From: Lojkania enalia
Lineage: Eukaryota > Ascomycota > Dothideomycetes > Pleosporales
DNA length: 59,475 bases
NCBI GenBank assembly: GCA_010094045.1
Contig: ML986730.1
Span: forward strand, 61,823-121,297
Direction: 5' to 3'
Shown: one piece after another, positions 1-13,470 of the stretch
How positions within the stretch are numbered: the first letter of the stretch is position 1
How the letters are laid out: every line of letters begins with the position of its first letter
Translations under genes and position numbers: made by a program
The notes under the pieces: model-generated
What the model was told of the DNA's origin: nothing
The model's input: the letters and a program-made list of their open reading frames with translations, nothing else
Database searches by the model: none

Positions 1-2353
1 TTCTCTTTCCTCTTTATATTAAAGTAGAAAGTATTAGCTAAGATAAGAGTAATAATAGGAGAATAGACTTTCTTTAGATTAGGTTTAGACTTTATTATAT
101 ACGGGCGTATAGAAGCTCTAAACTTATTTAAACTATAGACTATAGAAGACTAATATAGTTTTAGTAGTTTTAGTAGACCCTTAATATAATAGATAGTTAG
201 ACTATAAGACTACTAATACTAGTTCTTTTCCTATAGAGCGCTATATTACTAGATATCTAGCTTTACTTCCTTATCGCGTGCTGGCTGAGTTAATTATATA
301 AGAAGAGGAGGTAAAGGATTATAAGTAGTAGGATACTTAGAGGGCTATATAATCCGATTTTTATCTATATCTAGCTAGAATTAAAAATAATATAACTATT
401 TAATACTAATAATAAAATCCTAAATACCTAGATCTATAATAATAAATAAGTAGTTTTAGATAGTTCTTCTATTAATTCGCAGGTATAAGTAGATATATTA
501 ATTAACTAGGGTTTAGATTTAGTCCTAAAAACTTTTAATAGTAATTTTAAAGGGTAAGTACTATATTAATATATATAGAGCTTAGGAGAGTAATCTAGCT
601 ACTATAAAATTAAGAAATAAGAAGCCTTAAGTACTAGTATTAATAAGAGCGTTTAGTTGTATACTAATACCTTTTAAATATAGAATAGTAGAAATTTAAA
701 AATACTTTCCTCTAAATAAATATAATAAATTAATATTTAATAAATTGTACTTACTTAAGTCTAAAATAGAGAGTTTTTCTAAACATCTCTATTTCCTACC
801 TAAAAACTATTAGGGTAGTACTTATTTACGTCTAGGAACTCTTCTTCCTTAATCTCCTCTTATTTAACCTCTATTTCTTATATTCTAAAAACTATATATT
901 TATTTATAAAGTATTCTAGTTTACTATAATTATAGTAATTACTTAGGGTTGTATACTTTTTAAGTATAAAAGTCTTACTAGGTTATTAAAGAGTAATTAT
1001 AGTAGAATAAGGTATTAATACTAGGGTAGATTAGGGTAGTATTAGATTATAGGTTACTTTAAATAAACTCTTAGAAACCTTCTAGTATGAATCTAAATTT
1101 ATTTTAACTATAACCTATAGGTTAATAGTTTATTCTAAAAGACTAGGAACGCTCCTTCTTTCTATATTATAGGCTGTTAAGTAGGCGACTATAGTATTAA
1201 AAAAGCCTTTCTATATAAGCTTAAAGCTAAAGTTTAGTATCTTTAGGCTAGAGAGAATCTTATTCTATATATAGAAAAACTACTTAGATTAGAATACAGA
1301 TCTTCTAATAGCTATACTAATAAAGTAAGCTTTAAAAGTTAGAAATACTTCTCCCTTATTTATCCTTAGGACTTAAAACGCCTATCGCGCTTCTATCTCT
1401 TTATTACCTATAATAAAATATAATTGTAGAAGTAAAATTATTTCTTTAGTATTCTTAAACTAATACTAGTATAATTTAGCTAGATATTTTAGCTCTAGAT
1501 ACCCTTTTATAGTACTAGAGGTATATTCTTATACTAATACTATATATATATACTCTATTAGATAGTAATCTATATTAATCTTAAGTTAGTTTAAGATTAA
1601 AGCTTATTATTATTTAAATATAGGTTTACTACTATCTATAAAGCTTTTAATCTTAGGCATACATTTAATAAAATAGGCTTAAAAAAGCTTAAAAGTAGCT
1701 AAGAAGTTTCTTACTAGAGGAGTCATAAAAGTTTCCTAATATATTATTAGTTCTAATTTAGTAGTTTATAGAAGTTAATTAGGACTAATAGTTCTCTATT
1801 ATATTAAGTATATAATCTCCTCTTATAAAATTATAATTTATTCCTTAAGGGTTAGTTTACTTTAATTTCCCTCTAAATTAGATAGATTCTTTATTATAGG
1901 CCTTATAGAGAGGGGTCCGTCTATTATAGGGCCCCCTATAGGAGGTAATAGTTGTTCTACATACATAGATAGAAGTTTACTCTTACTATAACTTATATAT
2001 ATATTAATTCTAATATAGAAATTAGAAGGTAAATTATAGTTAGATATTAGCGGTTACCTCTAATTCTAATAGGTTATTAGTAGTCTCTAAGTTTTTACCT
2101 AGGTGTACTCTACGCAGCTTTTCTAAAGACAATCCTAATTATAGGGGATAGAAAGTTCTAAACCTAAAAGCTTTAGTTAATAAAAGGTCTCTAAAATCCT
2201 ATCTAGATAACTAAATAATTTAATATAATAGTATATAAGTATTATAATCTAAATTAAATTAGGTATATCTTAAACTTAAATATAGTTAAATAAATAATTA
2301 ATACGATATTATTAAAGAGACTATTATTAATAGTATTAAGTTCTTCTATATAA
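1..2353. other. RIP-degraded AT-rich block, no decodable gene
   Basis: This stretch is nearly free of CpA and TpG (none in the first 240 bases) while CpG remains, which is the RIP signature. All frames are closed by frequent TAA/TAG. I could not recognise a protein family, terminal repeat or RNA gene here. A few less mutated patches (for example around 1910-1970 and 2090-2160) still hold GC-rich words but give no recognisable translation. It is most likely old transposon DNA; unique sequence mutated by spreading RIP cannot be excluded. Confidence 0.5.
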
Positions 2354-2632
2354 TATAATAGTATAGATAAAATAATAGGTTTAAATACTATACAAATCTA
2401 CTTAGAGGTATATAAAAGTATATAGGGGTTTAGGGACCTAAAAATTCTATTAATACCTATAAGCTTTATATAAAAGGATATAGAAGAACTACTAAACTAC
2501 TTATAAGGGAGTATATAACTATATATAAAAGGGAAAAGAGGCGGAGCTAGGGGTAGGATAAGATAAGTAAAAAGCTTTAGGATAAGATTACATATAAAGC
2601 TTTTTATAGAACAATTTCTTCGCATTATTATA
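2354..2632 (-). repeat. Solo or orphan LTR of a gypsy chromovirus family
   Basis: About 279 bp that aligns along its length with 55725-56002, where the same sequence adjoins a polypurine tract and a minus-strand chromovirus body. Here no polypurine tract follows at 2633, so this is a solo or truncated LTR. Shared landmarks include the GC-rich word GGCGGAGCT and the end CTTCGCATTATTATA. No target-site duplication was recognised, so the ends are approximate. Differences between the two copies are mostly C/T and G/A. Confidence 0.6.
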
Positions 2633-5040
2633 CTTAATACTAAAAATCCTACTTTAATTTTAACTCTAGTACTAAAAACTTTAAACTTAATCTTAATCTA
2701 AGTAAAATATTATATACTCTATTTACTAACCTAATTTAGATTATATAAGGTTATTCTAGTTATACTATAGATATTCCTTTTCTAGTAATATAATTACTAG
2801 CTATAAAATTGTTTATTACTTTACTATTAATAAATATATATATTTTATAGCTGTAATATTATTCTAATATTATAAGATAGTATTCTCCTATATTCTTATA
2901 TAGTTAAGTTATCTTAAGTTAATAAACTATTACTTCTTTTATAGATATATATTTTAGATATTTCCGTTCTAGATATTTATATTATAGTTTTCCTCTAATA
3001 TATACTTTAAATAGTAGAAGTCTAAATTTAAATACTATATAATTTTAAGTTTATTTAATAACTTCCTATTCTATTATAGCTTCTTATTTTATAGAGTTTC
3101 CTAGTACCTTATCTTTATTTAGTTGTTTTAACTATTTACCTATATTTTCTTTTCTTTTTTAGTAGGCCTTATATTATTATTTAATATACGATATCTAGAC
3201 TATCTTAAAATATACTAGATAGTATTAGTTTATATAAAAGTTATTATTTTTTCTAATCTAGTAGTTCTATTCTTATTTATATTATAATACCTTTAGTATC
3301 TAATATTTTACTAGTACTTTGCTTTATAAGAAGGATACTATTTTTTATACTATATATACAGCCTTATCCTAATCTACTATATTAAAATATTCTTCTACTA
3401 CTTTTATTATTTCTATCTATTTTTAGAAGTATAAGAAGTATATTTTTCTAGGGTAGATATTTTACTATTCTTTATAAACGTTAATAATATCTTATTCTAA
3501 TCTATTTTTATTATAGAATCTTATAGGTAATTCCTCTTATAGAGTAGTTATAGAAGTTAGAGTTTTCTATTTATACTCGATTATTCCTTATTAGTATATA
3601 GAATATACTTTAGGTACTAGTTTAAGTATTAGTACTCTAGTAGTAGCTTCTTCTATTTATAATAGAGTATTTATTTCTTTATTCTTATCTAATTCTTCCT
3701 AAACTTCTTCTAGCTATCTTTTTATATATTCTTATATTACTATAAGTTGTATTTTCTTCTAAAGCTAATATTCTATAGTTTCTTTAAGTTGTTAGTATAT
3801 TTAATACTTATCTATATTATAGAAGAACTAATATAAGGTTTTATATTTTATAGTTGCGGCTAGTTTTTCGTTACCTATTTCCTACAGTTTATCTTCTATA
3901 GGCTAGTTTTTCTTCTCTTTTTTTTGCTTTAGTATTTCTTTACTATATATTTTAGTTTCTAATAATTATAGTACTTAATATCTTTCTTCTAAGTCTTTTT
4001 TTCTTAGATCGCCTATAACTTAGGCTTCTTTTCTCTAATAGTATTTAGATCTATAGGTCCGCCTGTATTAGTAGTTTTAATTAAAAAGTATACCCTTTAA
4101 TAGTATACTTACCTTTTCTTATTTTTAAACTAGTATAGTTTATTATTAATTCTTTTTACTAGTTAGAAGTATAATATTAGATTCTAAGGTTATTCTATAT
4201 ATATTATTACCCTTTTTATCTCTATTTTTAATCCTCTATAAAACTTTACTATTATATTATAGTCGTTCTATATAACTTTATTCGAGAGTTATTAAAAACT
4301 TAATATATATAAGGTAATAGATTTTAGTTAAACTAGATTGTAGAATTTATCTTCTACTACTTATACTTTATTAATATCTCTAAACGCTAGTTTAAGTTTC
4401 TATTAGAAGTATATTAAGCTTATAAATATTACTTTAGTTTTACTTTTCTAATATTATTCTATATAGTTCTTAAAATCTATTAGAAAGAACTAGAACTAGT
4501 TAAGTAGTTTACCTATTAGTTAGGCTCCTATAAATAGTACTTTCTTATTCTTATATTAAATAATATCTTGGTTAGTATTAATATAAATCTTTATAGTTAC
4601 TAGAAATCTTTTAAATTTAAATCTAGTTTTATTAAACTTATTAAATAGTACTAATTTAATTTATTGCTAATAATATATTATTTATAGTACTCTTTTAACT
4701 TACTTAAGTTTCTAGATAATTTCCGCGAGTTCTATTTCTTACTTACTATTAACTATTTCTTATATTTCTTTAAGACTTTTAAGAAGACTATTCTAAGTCT
4801 TCTTTAGGCTTCTTATCTATTTATCTACTAGAACTAGCTATTTCTATTATTATATTAATTCGTTCTATATTCTTATAAATATAGTTATTATATCTACCTT
4901 TAAAGAGGTGGTTTTACTAGTTAATCCTAATATTCTACTTACGTGAGTTTCCTATATTACTTACTAAAGGTATTTCTTTTCTTATAACTAGAGTAGTCTA
5001 ACTAGTCTTACTTCTTCTAGCTTTATAAGGGTAGTTAAAG
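2633..5040 (-). pseudogene. RIP-mutated retrotransposon gag remnant
   Basis: Read on the minus strand from the LTR at 5041-5382 downward, the sequence translates through many stops into a charged, helical protein resembling the gag region of fungal Ty3/gypsy elements. An N-terminal coiled-coil-like segment (Lys/Glu/Leu/Ile-rich, about 4900-4650) is followed by a capsid-like stretch around 4640-4300, with pieces such as KVLFIGA and FLIDFK. Further down (about 4080-3880) a basic segment contains PIDPNTIREKKPKL. No protease or reverse transcriptase motif was found, so the element is truncated or its pol is unreadable. Gag identity is inferred from layout and general resemblance. Confidence 0.4.
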
Positions 5041-5382
5041 TATAATAGCCTCTAATTAGCTAAGTATAGGATATGGTAATAATTAAGAGTAATTATATAC
5101 TATAAGAGAATTATTCTTATAGACTTATAATAGAAGTACGTAAGTAGAGTATATAAGGGATATTTAAATTAACTATAAAGAGCTATAAAGATTAGAGTTA
5201 TAAAGTTATTAAATATAATTTAGTTTTCTTACTATTCTTTCTTATTTAGTTATTTAGTTAACTAAGTAACTAAACTACTAAGTATATTATATATCTTATA
5301 TTAGTCTTATTCTTCTAACTATATAGAGTCTTAGATCTCGATTAAGTCTAGTATAGGGGCTCTTATAGGGGTATCTATAATA
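5041..5382 (-). repeat. LTR, family V (inverted copy at 26020-26362)
   Basis: This 342-bp stretch matches the reverse complement of 26020-26362 from TATTATAGATAC to GGCTATTATA. The matching copy follows a clear polypurine tract, which fixes LTR orientation. No purine tract precedes this copy, and a gag-like remnant starts directly inside it, so it is best read as the 5' LTR of a minus-strand element lying to the left. Differences are mostly transitions. Confidence 0.55.
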
Positions 5383-6340
5383 AGATACTTTAGCTACTCT
5401 ATTTACTTAAACTACTTAGTTTTATTAGTTTTTACTACTTCTATATTTATAACTTATACTTTTTCTTCTTTCTTCTACTTTATAAGTTTAAACCTAGTTA
5501 CCTAATTATATATAATATTAGCTTTTATATAAAAAATAGCTAGTTTATAGTTATAACTACTTATATTAATAATAAAATATTACTACAACCTACTAGCCTA
5601 AAAAATATTTATATCTTAACCTTCTAATAGAATCTACTTTTATTATCTATTTATATCTATTTATACTTCTTCTTTAGAAATATATATAATATATTAATAT
5701 TAGTAGTAATATAGTATCTAAATTACTTATATTAGAATTTATTTAGTAGTTTTTTTAATTCTAATATTAGTTACTTAAATAGTATAGGTAGTTAAATATT
5801 TTTTACTAGTCTAATTAGCTACTAATAAGTATACTTAATAATTATCCTCCTCTATTCTATTATTATACTATAATAGTACTATAGATATATATTAATATTT
5901 AATATAATAGTTGTATATTTCTTATATATTAGAATATAGTACTTAGGTAGATAGTAGAGATAGTTCTTAATATCCTCTAATAATAGTATTATTCTATTTA
6001 CTTATATATAGGTCTTCCTACTATAGATATAGTATTATACCCTTAGTTTAAGTATCTATATATTCTAGTAGAATTATATTCTTCTAGCCTTATTATAGCT
6101 CTATACTAGTATAGGTGCGATAATATAGTATTATAAGTAGAATAAATAGACTCTACTAAATAGTTTTTATATATAAAGTATTACGGTTAAAATACTAGTT
6201 ATAAATAAATTAGGGGGGTTATAGTTAAACGAATTACCCTCTTTTAACAACCTATTTTAGGTATAGTACTATAGTATTATACCTAATCTATTACAAATCA
6301 GGCCTAATTTATTACCTTATATTAGATAGGCTTTAATAAT
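5383..6340. other. Unassigned retroelement remnant with polypurine-like tract
   Basis: AT-rich, CpA/TpG-depleted DNA without a readable gene. At about 6209-6220 there is a polypurine-like word, AATTAGGGGGGT, followed by TATAGTTAAACG. That is the arrangement expected where a retrotransposon interior meets a 3' LTR. The partner LTR was not found in the window, so the element stays unassigned. Confidence 0.3.
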
Positions 6341-7586
6341 CTAAAAGAACTATTATAAGTTAAACTTTAAAGTAATATAAAGAGAATTTAATAGTTACTA
6401 AATAGCTATTCTTCTACTAGCTACTAGTATATTAATAGTAATAGAACTATTATCTACTTTTAATTTAATTTAGCTTATAATTTTAACTTCTAAATAAATA
6501 CTTATATTAATTTTTAATCTACTTAAAACTATATATAATCTATATTTCTATTTAAACTATTTATTTAATTCTTAAATATTTTCTAGTAAATATTTAAAAC
6601 TTTTATATTTTATTAGAAAGTTCTATTATAAATTAGTAGAAAATACTAACTAATATCTAACTAAATATATCCGCCTTTTATATATTTATTTCAACTTAAA
6701 ATAAAATCTAGTAATATTAATTAATTTATTAATAGATAAGAATATTAATTTTATAAATAGTTTAATTACTTTTTTAAAATCTATTTATAGTAACTAAAAT
6801 AAGAAAACTATAATATAGAATAAACTAGAAACTTTAAAGTAAAGTTAAAATAGGTTTTTTATTTACCTTACTAAATTTTAATACCTAATTATAGATATTA
6901 AACTAAATAGAATTAAATAAATTATATATCTTTAATATTCTTTTTTTAATAAACTCTACTATATTATAATAGATATTATAATAATTAATACTCTAAATAA
7001 CTATACTAATTTAATTTCTCTATATTATATTAATATTTATTATCTATCTAATAACTACTATAAATAACTAAAATATTATACTATTTATTAGAAAGACCTA
7101 AATACTATAGAATTTAATATTTCTAGTTATATATTTATAAGCTCTAATAAATAAGGAAGATACTACTATAAAGAATACCATTATAAGTATAATAGTAAGA
7201 GATATATTTTACTAGAATATAATACTTCTCTACTATTAATCTATTAAAAGTTTAAGAACTATACTATATTTTATAAGTTTTATTTTTAATACTTTAACTA
7301 ATCTTCTATTTAATTTTTAATATATTTATTACTTTTATTTTTAAATATAACTAGTTTTACTAATTAAAATATTATTAAAAGGTCTATTCTAAAAGTAAAT
7401 TTCCTTTTAGAATTATACCTATATTAAATTTCTATATATTTATAAAACTAGTTTTTATAAAAATAGTTATAAAACTACTAGATTTTAACTCTTTTTTTAA
7501 TCTATTAAAATCTAGTCTAGTAAGATATTAATATTTTTATTAATACTAGAACTACTAGTTATAACTATATTTATAAAGACTTTATA
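6341..7586 (+). pseudogene. Gypsy-type gag remnant (family Z copy 0)
   Basis: This copy aligns with 44530-45800 over more than 1 kb, and its start also aligns with 55600-55720. In the better-preserved copy the translation, ignoring stops, follows a Ty3/gypsy gag: a capsid-like region, then the segment resembling LETLKQ...FPT.FTKFQRL, and a CX2CX4HX4C zinc knuckle. Here the knuckle region (about 7180-7225) still shows KYNSKRY but most Cys and His codons have become TAT. The copy is cut at 7586 by a Fot1-like element and has no pol region. Confidence 0.5.
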
Positions 7587-8422
7587 ATATATTCTACTAT
7601 TAAAGTAGCTAAACTATTAAAACGGCTACTTTTTTTTAGTATAATAAATACTATATATAAAAAGTTAATTTACTTAATACTAATAAGAAATTCTATATAT
7701 AATATACTTTTATCTAATTTAGAATTTTCCCTACTATCCTTTTAGCACGTATAAGCGTTATATCCAGTCTTACTATAGTTACTATAGTAGTATTAAGCTG
7801 GTTAAGCCCTTTCTTAAGTATTAGTACCACGAGTCTTCTTAAAGAGCTAAAAACCTATAAATACTTTAGCAGCTATATATAAAAATCCTTTACTATATAA
7901 TATTATACTACTATACTAAATATACTTTCTTTTATATATTTTATACTTAGTTACTTCTTCTAATTATTTTTTAAACTTAGAGTTATGAGTTTAAAGAAGT
8001 ATATTCTAATATAGTATTAATTTAGTACCTTTTATAAGCTATAAGAATCCTTTTTATACCTCTTTTAATAATTATATAAAGGACTTTTATATAAGTATTA
8101 ATTATAACTTAAATTTATATATATTACTTAGAATTTTAAACTTCTAGAAATCTTCTTATAGAAGTAGTTTTAGTAGAGTATATAGTTATATATTAAGGCG
8201 ATTTAATATAATCTATATATTTAGAAGAATAATTCCTATTACTTTAAAGGCCTTTTAATAGTTCTTATATATAAATACGTTAAAAAATACGTTCTTAAAG
8301 ACTAGAAGAAAGCTTGTTTTATTAATATAATAGATGCGTTAATACGCTAAGTCTTATATATACTATAAGTACTTTAGCTTTAATAGTAAGAAGTAAACTA
8401 TATTAAAAAGTTAAAGTATATA
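7587..8422 (-). mobile_element. Truncated Fot1/pogo-like transposon (E)
   Basis: It begins with the terminal inverted repeat ATATATTCTACTATTAAAG after a TA, and matches the first roughly 830 bp of the full-length element at 26480-28324, so the transposase would read on the minus strand. It ends at the TA where element D starts, and its second half does not reappear on the far side of D. Only the C-terminal part of the transposase gene could be present, and it is full of stops. Confidence 0.7.
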
Positions 8423-10241
8423 ATATATTCTACTATTAAAGCGGCTAAACTATTAAAGCAGCTATTTTTTCTTAGTATTATAAATACTACGTACGAACTA
8501 TAATAAATCTATAATATAACCTTCTATTAATTTAATAAGAAGGTAGAATTGAGCTTACCTTACAGGCGTATAAATTAGGCCAGTTTAAAAGCGTATAACG
8601 CGCTACTATAGCTTTTAATATATAACATTAATAACTCTCTACTCGACTTTATAGAATTACATTTTACCCTCGTATATAACTAAATTACTAGAAGCTTATA
8701 GTAACCAAAGAATAAATAATCGTATAATATATTCTTAATCTTAATTTATAAGGATTTACGCCCCGGTTATATAAAGTAGTAGATATAGTAGATAAACTAT
8801 TAGGCGTATATAGTAGAATACTTATAGAAAAGAATTAACCTAAACGATTTATAACGCGTATAAAAAAGTTTAAAATAGCTTTTAATTAAGTAAAGGATTA
8901 TTAAAGAATAAAATAAGAGAATCTAGAGGTTATTAATATATAGTTTAAACTCGTATAAGATATAATTGTAAAATATAGTATATATAATAATAATATCTAC
9001 AACTTTAATAAGACAGGCTTTTAGATAGGTATTATTAGTACTATAAAGGTTATTATAAGTTTAGAATATTATACGAGGCCTACTCTTATATAGCTAGATA
9101 ATCGCGAGTAGGTTATAGTTATTTAAAGTATCTACGCTACTATATATGTAATTCTACTATTTATTATCTATAAAGAAGTAGGTATACTATATACTTGGAA
9201 AATTTTAGTTTCTAAGAACGGCTAGATAAATAACATGCTTAATCTTAAGTAGCTAAAGTACTTTAATAAGTATATAAAGATACGTTAGATAGGGTTATAT
9301 AGGCTACTTATTTTAGACGGCTATAAAAACTATCTTAACTAGGAATTTAAAGATTACTACCTTATACAAAAGATTCTAACGCTTTATATACCTTCTTATT
9401 TATTATATATACTTCAGCCTCTTAATATAGTTTACTTCTTACTATTAAAGCTAAAGTACTTACAATATATATAAGATTTAACGTACTAATACGTCTACTA
9501 TATTAATAAAAAAGGCTTTCTTCCAACCTTTAAGGACGCGTTTTTTAATATATTTACGTATGAGAACTGTTAAAAGGCCTTTAAAACAATAGGAATTATT
9601 CCTCTAAACGTATAGGTTATATTAGATCGCCTTAACATATAACTATATATCCTACTAAAACTACTTTTATAAGAAGACTTCTAGTAGTCTAAAACTCTAA
9701 GTAATATATATAAATTTAGGTTACAGTTAATACTTATATAAAAGTCCTTTATACGATTACTAAAAGAGGTATAAGAAGAATTCTCACAGCTTATAAAAGG
9801 TGCTGAGTTAATACTATATTAGAATATACTTCTTTAAGCTCGCAACTCTAAGCTTAAAAGGTAATTAGAAAAAGTAACTAAGTATAAAACGCGTAAAAGA
9901 AAGTATATTTAGTATAGTAGTATAGTATTATATAGTAAGGGATTTTTATATATAGCTGCTGAAGTATCTATAAACTTTTAGCTCTTTAAAAAGACTCGTA
10001 GTACTAATACTTAAGAAAGGGCTTAACCAGCTTAATACTACTATAGTAACTATAGTAAGACTGGATATAACGCTTATACGTGCTAAAAGGATAGTAGGGA
10101 AAATTCTAAATTAGATAAAAGTATATTATATATAGAATTTCTTATTAGCATTAAGTAAATTAACTTTTTATATATAGTATTTGTTATACTAAGAAAAAGT
10201 AGCCGCTTTAATAGTTTAGCCGCTTTAATAGTAGAATATAT
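8423..10241 (+). mobile_element. Fot1/pogo-like DNA transposon (D), transposase broken
   Basis: A 1.82-kb element with inverted ends (ATATATTCTACTATTAAAG at left, its complement at right) and a flanking TA on both sides, as is usual for Tc1/mariner-superfamily elements. The plus strand translates through stops into a pogo-type DDE transposase: a helix-turn-helix region, then NIYNFNKTGF (8992-9021, family consensus YNFDETGF), then LILDGYKNY near 9306-9332 with the second catalytic Asp, then LQPLNIVYF near 9412-9440 holding the third-acid region. In-frame TAA and TAG codons throughout make it inactive. Inner end repeats (two copies of a motif like ACTATTAAAGCGGCTA) are probable transposase binding sites. 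Its flanks belong to different elements. Confidence 0.85.
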
Positions 10242-13200
10242 TAACCTTAATATAAACTTTATATTTAAAGACTTCTATAATTATATAAAAATTATAGGAG
10301 CTACTTATAAGTAGATACTAGTTAAGGCGTATTAAGTAGTAGGAAAGATTAAGTATATATACGCTCCTCTCTATTATATATATAATATCCCTAAAATAGA
10401 ACTTAGAAATTATATAGATAATAAAAGTATCCTTTAAATAGTAGTTAAAGCTCTTAATAATACTACTAGTCTAAATAGCCTAATATTAATACTTCTAGTA
10501 TTTAGTACATACCCTAAGATTAATTAGAACTCTCTACTATCGCCTAATATTACAGTACAAGCTTAAGCTATATAGAAAGCGATAAAGATACTATAGAATA
10601 AGAGAGTTAAAGTAGATATTAACCGTATAATTTATATACAGAACGGACCTATAATATATAATATCTTAAACCTCCCCCTTAACTCTAAAGTAATAATATA
10701 GAGGGAGAAGAAGGGATAGATTAGTCTATATACAATTAAAAGTACTAAAAATCGAGATATTATTATTAATACTAAGAATAGTCTAATTAAACTCTACTAT
10801 ATATATATTAAACTATACTACTATATAGAGGAAGAGGACCTTAGCTTATAATATTAAAAACCTTTAGATCTAAACGAACCTATACCTATATAATATAAAC
10901 CTCTAACTATAAAAAAGAGAGGAAGGCCGAAAAAGTTTATATAAGAACCTACTTATAAACTAAAGTTAAAACTATCTCTCTAACTAAGAAGTAGACCCTA
11001 GAAAGTCTCTATTCCTATAAAAGATACTATATAAAAAGAATCTACTCTAGATAAGAATACTATATAAGATAAAATATATAAACTAGAATAAGACTAGAAA
11101 CTAGAAATAAAGCTAAGAAGAAGTAAAAGACCCTAAAAGACCTTAGTATAAGAGATACTATAGATCTTTCTATTATAGAAAGAAGAGCCTAATTATATAC
11201 TTACTTTAAAGCTGCGTATAGATAGTATTATTACTACCCTAGAAGTACTATTTAAGGAATCTAACCGTGCGGAAATAGATAGTCTAATTATAGGAAGTAT
11301 CCTTAAAGTTTAATTATATAATCCCTTATTATACTCTAAATAGATATTTAACCTCCACTTTATACGGGAAATTAAAGGTAAAACTATCTAACTATATAAA
11401 AAATTACAACTCGTTTTTACCGGATATTTAAATATAGAAAAGAAAGAGATTCTTATATAATTACCTATAATCTACCGGATAAATTAGAGACTTATCTTTA
11501 TTCTAGATATATTTCTTATTATATTATATAGAATGTATTATAAACTAAGAGATATTATATAAGCGTACGTATAATCTACTAATAAACTTGTCTATACGCT
11601 ATATACTAGACCGCTAAAGGAGATGTAATATAATTTCCCGCCGAATATAATCTTTAAGGTTATATAACCGCTATAAAGCGTAGCTAAATTAGGTCTATAC
11701 TAGTTTAAGACGTACTATAATTACTATAAGAAGAAGCTCTAGATAAAAATCTTCTTATATAACCCGTACCTACTAATTATAGATAAAGATACTACGGTAT
11801 TTAGTATTACTAGACTGTAGATAGATAATACTCTTAGTATAGTTGTACTAGAATTTGTATAAAGAGAAGAAGAAGAACTTTATAAAGCTACGTTCCGCGT
11901 AAAACCAAAAATAGTCCTTTTATATAAATAACCTCTAGAGTTTAATAGAGGGAAGATACGCCTTATACGAGGTAATATTATCCTAATCTAGAAAGAGTAG
12001 GCTAATAACCTACGTATAATTAATTTAAACGATAAGAATATAGTTTAAAAATATATTAAATAATATATGCGAGGAGTATATATTATATTAGTTTATTAAC
12101 TAGAAGCTATATTTAATCTATCTATAGCTTTATAAATAATAGAACCTTTATATAATAATATTAAAGCGCTTAATATATAGATCTAATAGTAGATTAATAA
12201 CCTAAACCGTAGGTTAAAATATATACTATTATAACTAGATTATATAAAGCTATTTATCTTTATAAATAGTTTATTTATAAATAATAAGGATTTAAGTTTA
12301 TAATTTAGATATATTATTATATTAGGAATAAAGTACTATATAAGATCTAGAAACGATTTTAAAATTTAAGGTAATATTATATACTAGAATTCTATAAAGT
12401 ATAAATATATTACTTACTTAATATTAGCAAGTAAACTATATAGAATAGTAGGAGGATTTAACAGTATAATTACTCTTAGTATAATACTATAATAGATTAT
12501 ATAAACCTTATAGCTACTATAAATTCCTATTATTATCTATATAGATTTAAAATCTCTATATAACTATCTTATTAAGCTTAATACAACTAATAAGAAGAGA
12601 CTAATAATTAATATTATATTAATTCGAGAATTATATAAGAAGAGAGAGATTGTAGAAATTAGATAGATTAATAGTAAAGATAACCCTATAGACGCTTATA
12701 TAAAGAAGATGCTAAATAAGATGCTAGAAACTCTTATTTTATATAATATACTTATAATCCGGGTTAAAATATTAGTAGATAGATTAGATACTATATAAGA
12801 TACTATACGCACGCATATATAGGGTAGTAGAAGAAGGAGTAGAAGGAGGAGTAGAAGGAGAAGAAGAGTAAGGGGATAAGAGGGATAGAGAAAGATAAAA
12901 GGCGGGTAATTATATGTATGTACTAGAAGGGTATATATAATATAGAGGTTTACGTACGTAGATATATAGATAGATAGAGTAGACCTATAAAAAGAAAAAC
13001 TACTAGTATCTAAATAGTAAATATTATATAGAGCTAAAGTATATATTATATAGTTAAAATATATAATATAATATATATACTTAAATCGAGTATATATCCT
13101 ATATAACCCCTTTAACTAGATATATAGCACCCGATAGTAATTAACGAAATAGTTATTTACCTATTCTACTACCCCCGTATACTATATATACCGTATAATA

Positions 13201-13260
13201 CTATACTCTACCCTATATTACCTTACTAATACTAAGCTAGCTAATAGAGTCTATTCTATA
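10242..13260 (+). mobile_element. Copia-type retrotransposon, 3' part (Y1)
   Basis: This aligns with 51811-54817 of the complete Copia element Y2. Through many stops the plus strand gives, in order: the C-terminal integrase region (LILILLVFSTYPKI near 10480-10520, then a NGPIIYNILNLPLNS-like block near 10640), a basic linker (KKRGRPKKF near 10910), a Copia reverse transcriptase (about 11290-12000, with a block related to RDITQAYVQST at about 11560 and KPLYGVAEAGLHWFKTY at about 11665), and RNase H (about 12530-12740, DLKSLYN...KRLIIN). The 254-bp 3' LTR lies at 13007-13260. The 5' half and 5' LTR are missing; the break is at the Fot1-like element D. Confidence 0.8.
13007..13260 (+). repeat. 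3' LTR of Copia element Y1
   Basis: 254 bp starting TATCTAAATAG and ending CTATTCTATA, the same length and ends as the LTRs at 48470-48723 and 54564-54817. The initial TA is probably a mutated TG. Confidence 0.8.
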
Positions 13261-13470
13261 ATATCTATATTATATAAGTTTTTATAGAAGTTAGGTTTAT
13301 ACTATTATATAGGCTAGTTAGATTAGTAAAATCTTCCTCTATTATAATTATAATAAGTTAGTTATATTCTAGCTAGTAGCTAATAGCTGTTACTAGCAGC
13401 TAGTTCGGGTATTATAGTAAGAGTAGTATAGGTATAGAGGTATTATAGTATTACTATAATAATATCTATA
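13261..13470 (-). repeat. LTR fragment, family Z
   Basis: This matches the reverse complement of the LTR region at about 44088-44290 (shared words include CTAGCTAGTAGCTAATAGC). It is broken at the right by the Fot1-like element A, which starts at 13471. Confidence 0.55.
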
